Shown piece by piece: positions 30,431-39,603 of a stretch of 64,000 nucleotides of DNA. The notes under the pieces were generated by a model that saw only the letters and a program-made list of their open reading frames with translations, was not told the origin of the DNA and searched no databases. Position numbers and translations under genes: made by a program. Source of the DNA: Photobacterium halotolerans DSM 18316 (GTDB lineage: Bacteria; Pseudomonadota; Gammaproteobacteria; Enterobacterales; Vibrionaceae). Numbering within the stretch: position 1 is the stretch's first letter; every line of letters begins with the position of its first letter. The DNA lies in assembly GCF_000425165.1 (NCBI RefSeq), contig NZ_KE384321.1:316235-380234 (forward strand). The letters run 5' to 3'.

Positions 30431-32017
30431 TTACGCGCCTTTGAACGGGCGTTTAGCAATCCAGCCAAGGCAGACACAAACCAGTAAGAAAGCGACCGTC
30501 GCTGCCACGAAAGACACCGCCAGAGAACTTGTCATCCCTAGTACGCTAAAGCCGACCGCAGAAACGAGTGCAACGGACAGTGCATAAGGCAACTGAGTCG
30601 ACACATGGTCGATGTGATTACAACGCGCTCCCGTTGAAGACAATATGGTGGTGTCTGAAATAGGCGAACAATGATCGCCAAAGACAGAACCAGCCAGTAC
30701 CGCACTGAGCATAGGCAGGATCAGGCTGATGTCAGTTGCTGCCGCCAGATCACCGGCAATCGGCAGCATAATACCAAACGTCCCCCAGGACGTACCGGTC
30801 GAAAACGCCATAATACCGGCCAGCAAAAACAGAATCACAGGCAACCAGACAGGGTTAATATTACCCTGAACCAAAGTCGACAGGAATTTACCTGTTGCCA
30901 TATCGCTGATGATACTGCCGATTGTCCAGGCGAAAAACAGAATAAGAATGGCACCGAACATGGATTTCGCACCAATCCATAAAGCATGCACAATGTGCTT
31001 TACCGGAATGGCCTGGCGTCCGACAGCAACCAGTGCCGATAATAATCCCAGCAGGCCGCCGTAACACAAAGAGGCCCCGACATCGGTAGACTCAAAGGCG
31101 CCGAGAATTGAAAACGGTTTTCCGTCAGCCTGCAAACTCTGATTACCGGTGAAAATCATGAAGAATAATGTGGCTGCCACCAGCACCAGAATAGGAATAA
31201 TGAGATCGCCCACTTTTCCATTTTCACTTTCTTCTATTTCAAGTTCGTCATTCAAATCTTTGGCTTCGGCGTGAATTTCATCCTTGTCAAACCCGCGAGC
31301 GTGGCTGGCCTGAACTTCATGCTTCTTCATCAGACCAACATCTAATTGGAACCAGGCAACAACAAATACCATCAGCAGCGCGAACACAGCGTAAAAATTC
31401 ATGGGTGCCAATTGCATAAAGGCACTTAACGCAGAATATTCAGTCACACCATGTGAAACCAGAATACCACCCACCACTGTAATGATATATGCCCCCCAAC
31501 TGGATGCCGGCATCAGTACACACATAGGTGCGGCAGTGGAGTCCAGAATATAAGCCAGTTTTGAGCGGGAGACATAAAAGCGGTCGGTAACAGGCCGGGA
31601 AATCGAACCAACCGCCAGGCTGTTGAAATAATCATCGACAAAAATAAACACACCAAGAAAAGCCGCTAACAGTTTTGCACCGCGTTTACTTTTAATCTTA
31701 GTTTGCGCCCATTGTGCAAAGGCGCGCGTACCGCCAGAGAGCGTCAGTAATGCTGTGGTCATGCCTAATAAAAGCAAGAAAGCAACAATACTCATATTCC
31801 AGGTATTGATGCTATCGCCATCTATAAACAGCCCTTCAATTTTGTTTCTTAAATAAGAAACAGTATTGAACATGCTGAAATCAGTCAGCAAAAACGCACC
31901 GATCAAAATGCCAATACCCAGCGAGAGAAGCACTCGTCGAGTGAGAATAGCAAGGCTTAACGCCACAAGTGGCGGTAAAACGGAAATGGAAGATTGGGAA
32001 AAATCTACTAGGTTCAT
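30431..32017 (-). CDS. NhaC-family antiporter, likely lysine transporter
   Basis: A 528-residue polytopic inner-membrane protein of the NhaC Na+/H+ antiporter superfamily (COG1757). Conserved stretches include FVDDYFNSLAVGSISRPVTD and the C-terminal GSVFGDHCSPISDTTILSSTG. Family annotation says sodium/proton antiport, but the gene lies directly behind a lysine riboswitch, and riboswitch-linked NhaC-like proteins have been proposed as lysine transporters. An importer repressed by lysine is therefore the better guess. The start is the ATG preceded by AGAG inside a sequestering hairpin; a 37-codon upstream extension would run through the riboswitch platform and is rejected. Confidence 0.88.
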   Translation of the reverse strand: MNLVDFSQSSISVLPPLVALSLAILTRRVLLSLGIGILIGAFLLTDFSMFNTVSYLRNKIEGLFIDGDSINTWNMSIVAFLLLLGMTTALLTLSGGTRAFAQWAQTKIKSKRGAKLLAAFLGVFIFVDDYFNSLAVGSISRPVTDRFYVSRSKLAYILDSTAAPMCVLMPASSWGAYIITVVGGILVSHGVTEYSALSAFMQLAPMNFYAVFALLMVFVVAWFQLDVGLMKKHEVQASHARGFDKDEIHAEAKDLNDELEIEESENGKVGDLIIPILVLVAATLFFMIFTGNQSLQADGKPFSILGAFESTDVGASLCYGGLLGLLSALVAVGRQAIPVKHIVHALWIGAKSMFGAILILFFAWTIGSIISDMATGKFLSTLVQGNINPVWLPVILFLLAGIMAFSTGTSWGTFGIMLPIAGDLAAATDISLILPMLSAVLAGSVFGDHCSPISDTTILSSTGARCNHIDHVSTQLPYALSVALVSAVGFSVLGMTSSLAVSFVAATVAFLLVCVCLGWIAKRPFKGA

Positions 32018-32050
32018 GATCTCTACTACAACCGATCGTGGTTGGAGATC
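32018..32050 (-). promoter_or_regulatory. Ribosome-binding-site sequestering hairpin (riboswitch platform)
   Basis: Immediately before the transporter ATG the minus strand reads GATCTC-CAACC, a 6-nt loop, then GGTTG, five bases and GAGATC. The 6-bp and 5-bp helices bury the GTAGAGATC ribosome-binding region against the start codon. This suggests the lysine aptamer acts on translation initiation rather than by a terminator. Confidence 0.75.
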
Positions 32051-32125
32051 TACTGTTAAACACGGTACCGATATCAACCGTGATGGGAAGCGATATAGGA
32101 AAGAGACTGTTGCCCCTCCCGACCC

Positions 32126-32298
32126 CACAGTAGCGCTCCATAGTTAATTGTAAGTTACTATGGCAGTGTTGTCCCTTTCGGTGACAACCCCAGCAAGGTG
32201 ATTTGACGGACCAGCCTTACTTCGGCATTAGCTCCTTTCACTGACGTTCCTCGGGGTCACCTCCCGCCAGTTACTGATAGATAATGCACCTCTACCCT
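32126..32298 (-). ncRNA. Lysine riboswitch (L box) aptamer
   Basis: Read on the minus strand, conserved L-box segments occur in order: GTAGAGGTGC, AGTAACTGG, GGGAGGTGACCCCGAGG, GTGAAAGGAGCTAATGCCGAAG, GCTGGGGTTGTCACCGAAAGGGACAAC, and a closing GGAGCGCTACTG. The GCCGAAG and paired GTC/GAC arms are characteristic, and GTAG can pair with CTAC at the base. Length (about 170 nt) and position ahead of an NhaC-like transporter agree with known lysine elements of gammaproteobacteria. Boundaries are approximate. Confidence 0.9.
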
Positions 32299-32315
32299 TA
32301 GTCAAGGAATCGCGT

Positions 32316-32343
32316 ATTCTACTTTTTGTTATCTGATTTGCAA
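32316..32343 (-). promoter_or_regulatory. Promoter of the lysine riboswitch transcript
   Basis: On the minus strand TTGCAA, a 16-base spacer and TAGAAT. The predicted start falls about 10 bases before the aptamer, where it should be. Confidence 0.65.
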
Positions 32344-32676
32344 CTACAGAAAGCCAATATCTGCTACTTTGAGTTAATACTACTGCACAAATCTTCTGTA
32401 TTTACTTACATTTACGTTCAAAATACACTGCAAATTAATATGAAATTATTAGCATTACCACAAGTTAAAATATTCGTACTTTCCCATTTTATTAACAAGC
32501 AGAAAAACGAAGGGAGCCTCCATTCATTGATTCAAGATAAAGTTCAAGTATAAAAAACCACCTGATTAATAATGTAAATTAACAATTTTATTTGGCAGTT
32601 GGGTTTAAAAAGTATTACTATTGCAGATATAAAGTGATTCACTAATAATTAGTATAACGCCAACAGGAAATTTGAA
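32344..32676. other. AT-rich hns upstream region
   Basis: Very A/T-rich sequence with repeated A and T tracts and no supported gene. It must hold the hns promoter; TTGGCA followed 17 bases later by TTACTA is one possibility, but I cannot choose. The composition would suit autoregulation by H-NS. A 75-codon plus-strand frame overlapping the riboswitch promoter has no Shine-Dalgarno and is ignored. Confidence 0.5.
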
Positions 32677-33069
32677 ATGTCTGATGCAATGAAAGCGCTA
32701 TTAAACCTTCGTAGTCTTCGTGCACTTGCTCGCGAATATTCACTGGAGCAACTGAAAGAAGCCCTGGAAAAACTTCAGACCGTGGTTGATGAACGTGAAG
32801 AATCAGAAGCGGAAGAAATCGCGAAAGAAAAAGAGCGCGAAGAGAAACTGAAGCAATACCGAGATATGCTACTGGCTGATGGTATTGATCCTGAAGAACT
32901 GATGGCAAACATTGGTAAAGCAAAAACCAAGCGTGCAGCTCGCCCGCCTAAATACAAGTTCATCGATGAAAACGGTGAAGAGAAAACCTGGACCGGCCAG
33001 GGCCGTACGCCAAGCGCTCTTAAAAAAGCACTGGATGAAGGTAAATCTCTGGACGACTTCAAACTGTGA
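32677..33069 (+). CDS. hns: H-NS family nucleoid protein
   Basis: A 130-residue H-NS (VicH-type) protein. Residues 1-60 form the helical, highly charged oligomerisation region ([17 protein letters not shown], then an EE/K-rich coiled coil). The C-terminal DNA-binding domain holds TWTGQGRTP at 104-112, with the AT-hook-like QGR core at 108-110 that inserts into the minor groove of AT-rich DNA. It silences horizontally acquired and AT-rich genes. CAGGAA precedes the ATG, and a strong terminator follows. Confidence 0.96.
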   Translation: MSDAMKALLNLRSLRALAREYSLEQLKEALEKLQTVVDEREESEAEEIAKEKEREEKLKQYRDMLLADGIDPEELMANIGKAKTKRAARPPKYKFIDENGEEKTWTGQGRTPSALKKALDEGKSLDDFKL

Positions 33070-33096
33070 TCAAACAAGATTGAGCACAGCATGATC

Positions 33097-33126
33097 AAAA
33101 AGCCCGGCAGCAATGCCGGGCTTTTT
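33097..33126. terminator. Bidirectional terminator between hns and mltB
   Basis: A 13-bp perfect stem, AAAAAGCCCGGCA / TGCCGGGCTTTTT, with a GCAA tetraloop lies between convergent genes. Confidence 0.93.
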
Positions 33127-33178
33127 ATTATTCGCAATCAATAGTGCATGTCGTTTTTTTGTTCAGCTAAAACCGTAG

Positions 33179-34150
33179 CTACCGAATACTGTCGGCCAGC
33201 GTACTGACGGCTAACGCAAAATAATGCGATCGGTTCCATTTTAATAATGTCTGATAATTACCGTACACTAAGTAAGCTCTGCCATGATTATCGTCTGGTT
33301 GCACCAGCCATGCATTGACATTCACTTTGGGTAGCGCGGTGCCATTCAAACGACGCACACCCAGTTGCTCCCACTCAGACAGCGTTTTCATCTTTTGGGA
33401 TTCCACACCTTTCAGGCTGTCACTCAACCCCTCAGGAATACGCACCTGGCGTCCCCATGTGTATTTGTCATCCCAACCTGATTTACTCAGGTAATTGGCC
33501 GCAGAAGCAAACACATCAGCTTCCGTTTTCCAGATATCGGCTTTACCGTCGTCATTTCCGTCAACAGCAAAGGTCAGGTATGAGGTCGGCATAAACTGAG
33601 GCTGCCCCATGGCACCGGCCCAGGAACCTTTCATATCTGCTGCGGTGATATGGCCTTGCTGTAAAATAGTTAACGCCGCCATAACCTGCTCACGGAAGAA
33701 GGCTTCACGGCGACCTTCATAGGCGAGCGTCGTCAACGCCTCAATGACATTATACGAGCCGGTTAAGCGACCAAAATTACTTTCCACTCCCCACAGCGCC
33801 ACGATGAACCTGGGCTGAACACCATACTGACGCCCGATTCGCTCCAGTGCCGGTTTATGCTGTTGATAATACTTGTTCGCCTGGTCAATTTTCCACTGGG
33901 GAACGGCTTTGGGTAAATATTCATCCAGTGTTAATTTCTTTTCCGGCTGATTTTTATCAGCCTTAACTGCACGTTCAATGAATGTCACATCAGCGAAGGC
34001 GGATTCAAGAATCGAATCATCTATCCCCTTCTCACGTGCTTCTTGTTTTAGCCCGGAGACATAATTATCAAAACTTTCATCAGCCGATACTATCGGTGAT
34101 GCAAGGCCTAGTCCTAAGGACACAAAGACAGCTACCCATTGCTTACGCAT
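33179..34150 (-). CDS. mltB: Lytic murein transglycosylase B family
   Basis: A 323-residue secreted peptidoglycan-cleaving enzyme. A signal peptide (MRKQWVAVFVSLGLGLASPIVSA) ends near residue 24 without a lipobox, so the protein is probably soluble in the periplasm, unlike lipidated E. coli MltB. ALWGVESNFGRLTGSYN holds the catalytic Glu, and GSWAGAMGQPQFMPTSY is the family signature. An in-frame GTG lies 2 codons upstream, but this ATG has AAAGG about 6 bases before it. It follows ycgL by 16 bases, so the two are one transcript. Confidence 0.93.
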   Translation of the reverse strand: MRKQWVAVFVSLGLGLASPIVSADESFDNYVSGLKQEAREKGIDDSILESAFADVTFIERAVKADKNQPEKKLTLDEYLPKAVPQWKIDQANKYYQQHKPALERIGRQYGVQPRFIVALWGVESNFGRLTGSYNVIEALTTLAYEGRREAFFREQVMAALTILQQGHITAADMKGSWAGAMGQPQFMPTSYLTFAVDGNDDGKADIWKTEADVFASAANYLSKSGWDDKYTWGRQVRIPEGLSDSLKGVESQKMKTLSEWEQLGVRRLNGTALPKVNVNAWLVQPDDNHGRAYLVYGNYQTLLKWNRSHYFALAVSTLADSIR

Positions 34151-34166
34151 ATCCACCCTTTCATCG

Positions 34167-34448
34167 TCATGTATTATTTTCTGACTTTTTTGCTTTGTAT
34201 TCGTCTAGAAGGTTAGTCACAGGTGGCGGGATTTGCAGGTAATACCCCTGGGTAGAGAGCAACTCCCGTACCTTATTGATATCCGCCAATGCTAACTTCC
34301 TCTCATTACTCAGTTTTAGCACCATTACAAACTGAGGTGTACCAAAAGTGCTCAATAAGGCTTCAGGTACATCTGAAAAATCATCTTTGGTCTTGATATA
34401 TAAATAGGTGTTTTCTTTTCTAGAGCTTTTATAAATTGCACAAAACAT
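34167..34448 (-). CDS. ycgL: YcgL domain protein
   Basis: A 93-residue protein matching E. coli YcgL (DUF709) throughout: MFCAIYKSSRKENTYLYIKTKDDFS at the start and STQGYYLQIPPP near the end. The structure of the family is known as a small alpha/beta fold, but its function is not. It is divergent from minC, as in enterics and vibrios, and co-directional with mltB. Confidence 0.93.
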   Translation of the reverse strand: MFCAIYKSSRKENTYLYIKTKDDFSDVPEALLSTFGTPQFVMVLKLSNERKLALADINKVRELLSTQGYYLQIPPPVTNLLDEYKAKKSENNT

Positions 34449-34686
34449 GAGCTGACCTGCAGGTTACCAATCACCATTATCTGACCACAAAAAGCAGAAA
34501 ACATTCCAACCCGAATCAGGATCAGGGCTCCTCTGCGTTCTGCGTTCACTATTGTGGCTATCATTTAAACTTTATACCGAACTCTGACAAGGAGAACTTG
34601 CTGAGACCTGCCTGGGAATATAACATGCTATAACCTATGTGATAACGTACCTGAGCGCGAAATTGTCCGCGTAAGATGAATAAGCC

Positions 34687-35349
34687 ATGACAAAAACGGC
34701 AGAATTAAAAGGGGGCAGTTACACGCTCTCATCTTTACACTTGGCTGACGGCGGCTTAGAACAGGCAATCAGTTTCCTGAAGGACAAAGTGGAGCAAGCT
34801 CCGGCATTCTTTGCCCATGCACCTCTGGTGATTGATGTCAGCCAGGCTGGCAGAGCTCTTGATTTCCAACAACTTCGACAAGGCATTCAGGATGCGGGTA
34901 TGATCCCCGTCGGGATCAGTGGCTGCAAGCCCTCTCACCTGCAAGCGCAGGCGAAATCGGCCGGTTTTGCCATCATGAATGCGGCCAAGCAGGCCCGGGC
35001 CACCAGCCCGGTAATGGAGCCGGCAAAAGTGATTCGCACCCCGGTGAGATCGGGGCAACAGATTTATGCAAAAAATTGCGATCTCGTCGTATTGAATCAT
35101 GTCAGCGCAGGTGCTGAAATTATTGCTGATGGATGTATCCATATTTACGGGTGTTTGCGTGGCCGGGCAATTGCCGGCGCCAGCGGCCAAACTCATGCTC
35201 AGATTTTCTGCCATAATTTACAGTCAGAGTTGATATCTATTGCTGGTAATTATTGGCTAAGTGACAAAATTCAAGACGCTTTTTGGGGAAAAAGTGTCGC
35301 TATCTCTCTGACTGACAACAATTTAAATATAGAGCATCTGGCTGTATAA
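34687..35349 (+). CDS. minC: Septum site-determining protein MinC
   Basis: A 220-residue inhibitor of FtsZ ring assembly that is carried to the poles by MinD. The N-terminal FtsZ-interacting domain (about 1-100) is followed by a flexible linker and the C-terminal beta-helix (GAEIIADGCIHIYGCLRGRAIAG), which dimerises and binds MinD. Length is within the family range. The Shine-Dalgarno is modest. It forms the minCDE operon. Confidence 0.97.
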   Translation: MTKTAELKGGSYTLSSLHLADGGLEQAISFLKDKVEQAPAFFAHAPLVIDVSQAGRALDFQQLRQGIQDAGMIPVGISGCKPSHLQAQAKSAGFAIMNAAKQARATSPVMEPAKVIRTPVRSGQQIYAKNCDLVVLNHVSAGAEIIADGCIHIYGCLRGRAIAGASGQTHAQIFCHNLQSELISIAGNYWLSDKIQDAFWGKSVAISLTDNNLNIEHLAV

Positions 35350-35370
35350 CTTTGAAAAGGAATAATACAG

Positions 35371-36183
35371 ATGGCACGAATTATCGTGGTGACCTCAGGT
35401 AAAGGTGGGGTAGGTAAAACGACCTCCAGTGCGGCCATTGCGTCCGGCCTGGCCTTAAAAGGTAAAAAAACGGCCGTCATTGATTTTGATATCGGCCTGC
35501 GGAATCTGGACCTGATTATGGGCTGTGAACGCCGCGTTGTTTATGATTTCGTCAATGTTATCAATGGCGAGGCAAAACTTAATCAGGCGCTGATTAAAGA
35601 CAAGCGTGTAGAGAACCTGTTCGTGTTACCGGCTTCACAAACCCGCGATAAAGATGCCCTGAGTAAAGAAGGGGTCGAAAAAGTCTTGTCTGAATTAGAT
35701 GCACTGGGTTTCGACTTTATCATCTGCGACTCACCGGCAGGCATAGAAACAGGCGCGCTGATGGCGCTATACTTTGCCGATGAAGCGATAGTCACCACCA
35801 ACCCTGAAGTAGCCTCTGTGCGTGATTCAGACCGTATCCTTGGTATTCTCGACTCTAAATCCCGTCGAGCCGAGAACAGCGAAACACCGGTTAAGCAACA
35901 CTTATTGCTCACCCGCTATAACCCTTCCCGTGTGGTTCATGGCGATATGCTCAGCGTTGCGGATGTTGAAGAAATTCTGCACATTCCACTGTTAGGTGTA
36001 ATACCTGAGAGCCAGTCTGTTCTCAATGCATCTAACAAAGGTGAACCTGTTATCCTGGATGCCGATTCAGATGCAGGTCAGGCCTATCAGGACACAGTTG
36101 CACGCTTACTGGGTGAAGACCGCCCGTTCCGATTCTTAGAGGAAGAGAAAAAAGGCTTCCTGAAACGCATATTTGGAGGCTAA
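35371..36183 (+). CDS. minD: Septum site-determining ATPase MinD
   Basis: A 270-residue ParA-type ATPase that oscillates on the membrane. The deviant Walker [14 protein letters not shown] begins at residue 9, Walker B-like [11 protein letters not shown] lies near 118-128, and the C-terminal amphipathic membrane-targeting helix ([10 protein letters not shown]) is intact. AAAGGAA precedes the ATG. It recruits MinC and is stimulated by MinE. Confidence 0.98.
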   Translation: MARIIVVTSGKGGVGKTTSSAAIASGLALKGKKTAVIDFDIGLRNLDLIMGCERRVVYDFVNVINGEAKLNQALIKDKRVENLFVLPASQTRDKDALSKEGVEKVLSELDALGFDFIICDSPAGIETGALMALYFADEAIVTTNPEVASVRDSDRILGILDSKSRRAENSETPVKQHLLLTRYNPSRVVHGDMLSVADVEEILHIPLLGVIPESQSVLNASNKGEPVILDADSDAGQAYQDTVARLLGEDRPFRFLEEEKKGFLKRIFGG

Positions 36184-36190
36184 CCACACT

Positions 36191-36451
36191 ATGGCTTTGC
36201 TAGAGTTCTTCCGCCCCAAAAAACAGTCGACCGCGAGTGTGGCGAAAGAAAGGCTGCAGATCATTGTTGCTGAACGTCGCTCCGCGAGTATGGGTAATCC
36301 GAGTTACCTGCCCCAACTCAAGCAGGATATTCTGGAGGTCATTCGCCGTTACGTTGATGTATCGCCGGAACATGTCACGGTACACCTCGATCAGAAAGAA
36401 GAAGACCTGTCGGTACTGGAACTCAATGTTACCCTGCCCGATGAAAAATAA
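36191..36451 (+). CDS. minE: Cell division topological specificity factor MinE
   Basis: An 86-residue protein that stimulates the MinD ATPase and drives pole-to-pole oscillation. It starts [30 protein letters not shown], including the MinD-binding region, followed by the dimeric topology domain. The ATG has GGAGG 11 bases upstream, overlapping the minD stop; an in-frame earlier start inside minD is not needed. Confidence 0.97.
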   Translation: MALLEFFRPKKQSTASVAKERLQIIVAERRSASMGNPSYLPQLKQDILEVIRRYVDVSPEHVTVHLDQKEEDLSVLELNVTLPDEK

Positions 36452-36478
36452 AAAATCCCCGGTCAGCCGGGGATTTTT
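36451..36478. terminator. Bidirectional terminator between minE and rnd
   Basis: A perfect 12-bp stem, AAAAATCCCCGG / CCGGGGATTTTT, with a TCAG loop starts at the minE stop and serves both convergent genes. Confidence 0.92.
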
Positions 36479-36509
36479 CATATGTTAACTTTGTCGTTGC
36501 GTACAAACT

Positions 36510-37631
36510 TTAAGCCTGCACCAGAGGCAAGACCCGATGAGCAAACAGCGCTCTTCGCCAGCCAGACAACATTTCAGGCAGCTGATCTTCAGGACAACCC
36601 TTTTTCCATGCCCAGCTCAGCAACTGATTAATTTGCTTCTTCGAGGCAAGAAACTCAGTCGCCAGTCCTGTTTCTTTTGCCACAGCATTCACTTCATCTT
36701 TGATACGTTTGACCATTTGTTTATAACCCGGCATTTCCATCAGACGAAATAATGGCTGCGGATAATCTAACTGGCTCATATTTTCAACGTCTTTGACCAT
36801 GGAAATCAAACGGTTACCATGCCTTTGAATCTCACGTTCATCAAAGCCTTCCTGAGCCATAACCGCTTTTGAAGTGATCTCATAACGGGCGATTTTCCAA
36901 AGATGCAGCTCTTTTAGCACAAAGTTAAGTGCCAGATCGCGCTTTCTCGCTTCCTGAAGACGCCAGGAAGCCAGCTTCTGTAAGATAGCCAATTGCTTAG
37001 GGGATAGCTGCCAGGCATTCTTTATGTCGGTGTAAACTTGCTCCGGGTCAGGAATACGGCTGCGTTTCACCAGCATGGTTTCGCATTCCTGACGCAGGGC
37101 ATCCATCCACCCTTTCGCTTCCACTTTTGCCAGTAACTGCTGATACAGAGGCAACAGATAAAAGACATCTGCGGCAGCATAATCAAGTTGCTTGTCACTC
37201 AGAGGACGAGCAAGCCAGTTCGTTCTGGCTTCGCCTTTTTCCAGCTCAATCCCCAGATACTCCTGCACTAAGGCGCCAAAGCCCGTCGACAGGCCATGAC
37301 CTGTGAAGGCCGCCATGATCTGAGTATCCAGCATAGGCGCTGGCATGCAGCCGGCAACAGACTGGAACACTTCCAGATCTTCACCACAGGCATGCAGCAC
37401 TTTCACAACATCAGGATCTTTCATTAATGCCCATAACGGTGTCATGTCTGTCAGCTTAAGGGGGTCAATCAAAGACAGAAGTGTGCCGTCATAAAGCTGG
37501 ATCAGCCCCAACTGAGCAAACAGAGTTCGGGTACGGACAAATTCGGTATCCAACATTACCGCCTGTTGTTGGCTTGCCTGCTGGCAAACCTCAGCCAGTC
37601 TGTCATTCGTGGTTATAATCTCAAATTTCAA
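36510..37631 (-). CDS. rnd: Ribonuclease D
   Basis: A 373-residue 3'-5' exoribonuclease that trims tRNA and other small RNA precursors. The DEDD exonuclease domain shows MLDTEFVRT (Asp-x-Glu), ACGEDLEVF and YAAADVFYLLPLY; two HRDC domains fill the C-terminal half (RKRDLALNFVLKELHLWKIA). The start codon is TTG, preceded by AGGTGAG three bases away; E. coli rnd also uses UUG, a known and unusual feature. It is followed in the minus direction by the min terminator and preceded by fadD. Confidence 0.95.
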   Translation of the reverse strand: MKFEIITTNDRLAEVCQQASQQQAVMLDTEFVRTRTLFAQLGLIQLYDGTLLSLIDPLKLTDMTPLWALMKDPDVVKVLHACGEDLEVFQSVAGCMPAPMLDTQIMAAFTGHGLSTGFGALVQEYLGIELEKGEARTNWLARPLSDKQLDYAAADVFYLLPLYQQLLAKVEAKGWMDALRQECETMLVKRSRIPDPEQVYTDIKNAWQLSPKQLAILQKLASWRLQEARKRDLALNFVLKELHLWKIARYEITSKAVMAQEGFDEREIQRHGNRLISMVKDVENMSQLDYPQPLFRLMEMPGYKQMVKRIKDEVNAVAKETGLATEFLASKKQINQLLSWAWKKGCPEDQLPEMLSGWRRALFAHRVLPLVQA

Positions 37632-37720
37632 AACTCACCTTTTTCAACATAACAAGCAGATACCAGCCTGTTTTTCTTTGTGTCTTAACGCCATGCTCTG
37701 ATGAATACTGACAACTGGCA

Positions 37721-37753
37721 CAAAACAAAGTGCCGGCTATGTAAGCCGGCACT
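37721..37753 (-). terminator. Intrinsic terminator of fadD
   Basis: On the minus strand the perfect 10-bp stem AGTGCCGGCT / AGCCGGCACT with a 5-nt loop is followed by TTGTTTTG, about 35 bases past the fadD stop. Confidence 0.8.
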
Positions 37754-37786
37754 GAACTTGAAACAAGTTTATCCTAAATTTCAGGA

Positions 37787-39487
37787 TTATGCTTGCGCTG
37801 TCTCTTTTGGTGTTGCCTTATCTGATTCTTCACGCAATGCCCGGCGCAGAATTTTGCCGACATTGGTTTTCGGCAGTTCATCCCTGAACTCCACCACTTT
37901 AGGCACTTTATAACCGGTCAGGTATTGACGGCAATGCGACAGCAATTCTTCGCGGGTCAGGCTGGGGTCGCGTTTCACAACACAAACCTTCACCACCTCA
38001 CCCGAGGCTTCATCCGGCTGACCGATTGCCGCCACTTCCAGCACCTTGTTGTGCAGAGCAACGACATCTTCAACTTCATTGGGATACACATTGAAACCGG
38101 AGACCAGGATCATGTCTTTCTTGCGGTCAACGATATGTAAGAAACCGTCTTCATCAAAGCGCACAACATCGCCTGTCGATAACCAGCCATCTTCGGTCAG
38201 TACCTCACGCGTTGCTTCAGGGCGCTGCCAGTAACCTTTCATCACCTGGGGACCATTGACCTGCAGCTCGCCGGTTTGATCCATAGCCAGAACCTTACCT
38301 TCTTCATCCACAATACGAATATCTGTCGAAGACACCGGCAGGCCGATTGAGCCATTGTACTCAGTCAGATTATGCGGATAAGCGGCCACCAGCGGCGAAC
38401 ATTCTGTCAGGCCATAACCTTCCAGCAAATAGCTCTTGGTGGTCGCTAACCATTTCTCCGCAACGGCACGCTGTACGGCCATACCGCCACCCACAGACAG
38501 GTGCAGACGACTGAAGTCCAGTTCCAGAAAATCTTCATTATTGAGCAGTGCATTGAACAGTGTGTTGACGCCAGTCAGCGCAGTGAACGGGTAACGCTTC
38601 AGCTCTTTGACAAAAGCAGGAATATCCCTGGGGTTGGTAATCAGCAGGTTCTGGCCACCCATTTCAATGAACAGCAGACAGTTCACGGTAAGGGCAAAAA
38701 CGTGATACAGCGGGAGCGCTGTGACCACCAGCTCACGGCCATCATGCAAAATGGGCCCGTAGGCTGCTTTAGCCTGCAGCACATTGGCAATCATATTTCT
38801 GTGCGTCAGCACTGCGCCTTTCGCTACGCCGGTTGTCCCTCCGGTGTATTGCAGAAATGCGATATCCTCTCCTGAAATGAAAGGTTTCACGTATTGCATT
38901 CTGCGCCCGCGCTTCAACGCATGATTCAGTGACGTGGCATGTGGCAGGTGGTATTTAGGAACCATCTTTTTAATGTACTTCACCACAAAATTAACCAGAG
39001 TGCCTTTTGGCCGGGAAAGCTGATCACCCAGACTGGTTAAAATGACATGCTCAACACTGGTTTTGTCGACGATTTTCTCCAGCGTATGGGCGAAATTCGA
39101 CACAATCACAATGGCTTTTGCACCAGAGTCATTCAGTTGATGCTCCAGTTCGCGAGGTGTGTAGAGCGGGTTAACATTCACCACCACACAACCCGCGCGG
39201 AGAATACCAAACAGCGCGATAGGATACTGAAGCAGGTTTGGCATCATGACAGCCACCCGATCACCCTTTTCGAGCTTCAGGTCATTTTGCAGATAGGCCG
39301 CAAATGCACGACTGCGTTCTTCCAGTTTTCTGAAAGTCATCACCTGGCCCATATTGATATAGGCCGTTTGATCGGAATATTTCTGGACGGACTGTTCAAA
39401 CAGTTCAACCAATGACGTGTAAGTATCAGGGTTGATTTCAGCCGGTACATCATCCGGATAGCGGTTAAGCCAAACCTTATCCACCAT
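37787..39487 (-). CDS. fadD: Long-chain-fatty-acid--CoA ligase FadD
   Basis: A 566-residue acyl-CoA synthetase that activates imported long-chain fatty acids for beta-oxidation. The AMP-binding signature [23 protein letters not shown] and [32 protein letters not shown] blocks of the adenylate-forming family are in place, and the C-terminal lysine region ([14 protein letters not shown]) is intact. AAGGAG precedes the ATG. The rnd-fadD-slp-tsaB-yoaA order matches enterics, with two extra genes between fadD and tsaB. Confidence 0.96.
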   Translation of the reverse strand: MVDKVWLNRYPDDVPAEINPDTYTSLVELFEQSVQKYSDQTAYINMGQVMTFRKLEERSRAFAAYLQNDLKLEKGDRVAVMMPNLLQYPIALFGILRAGCVVVNVNPLYTPRELEHQLNDSGAKAIVIVSNFAHTLEKIVDKTSVEHVILTSLGDQLSRPKGTLVNFVVKYIKKMVPKYHLPHATSLNHALKRGRRMQYVKPFISGEDIAFLQYTGGTTGVAKGAVLTHRNMIANVLQAKAAYGPILHDGRELVVTALPLYHVFALTVNCLLFIEMGGQNLLITNPRDIPAFVKELKRYPFTALTGVNTLFNALLNNEDFLELDFSRLHLSVGGGMAVQRAVAEKWLATTKSYLLEGYGLTECSPLVAAYPHNLTEYNGSIGLPVSSTDIRIVDEEGKVLAMDQTGELQVNGPQVMKGYWQRPEATREVLTEDGWLSTGDVVRFDEDGFLHIVDRKKDMILVSGFNVYPNEVEDVVALHNKVLEVAAIGQPDEASGEVVKVCVVKRDPSLTREELLSHCRQYLTGYKVPKVVEFRDELPKTNVGKILRRALREESDKATPKETAQA

Positions 39488-39603
39488 GCACTCTCCTTAT
39501 ATTTATTAGGGCTTCAAGCGCCAAAAATGGCTGTAGCGGGACATTCAAACACTTGTTCTATACAAGCATTACAGCACAATTAACATTGAATTAACACAAC
39601 TGA

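Noticed and set aside
32326-32553. A 75-codon plus-strand frame upstream of hns
   Set aside because: It begins across the promoter of the lysine riboswitch and has no Shine-Dalgarno; composition is that of an AT-rich spacer.
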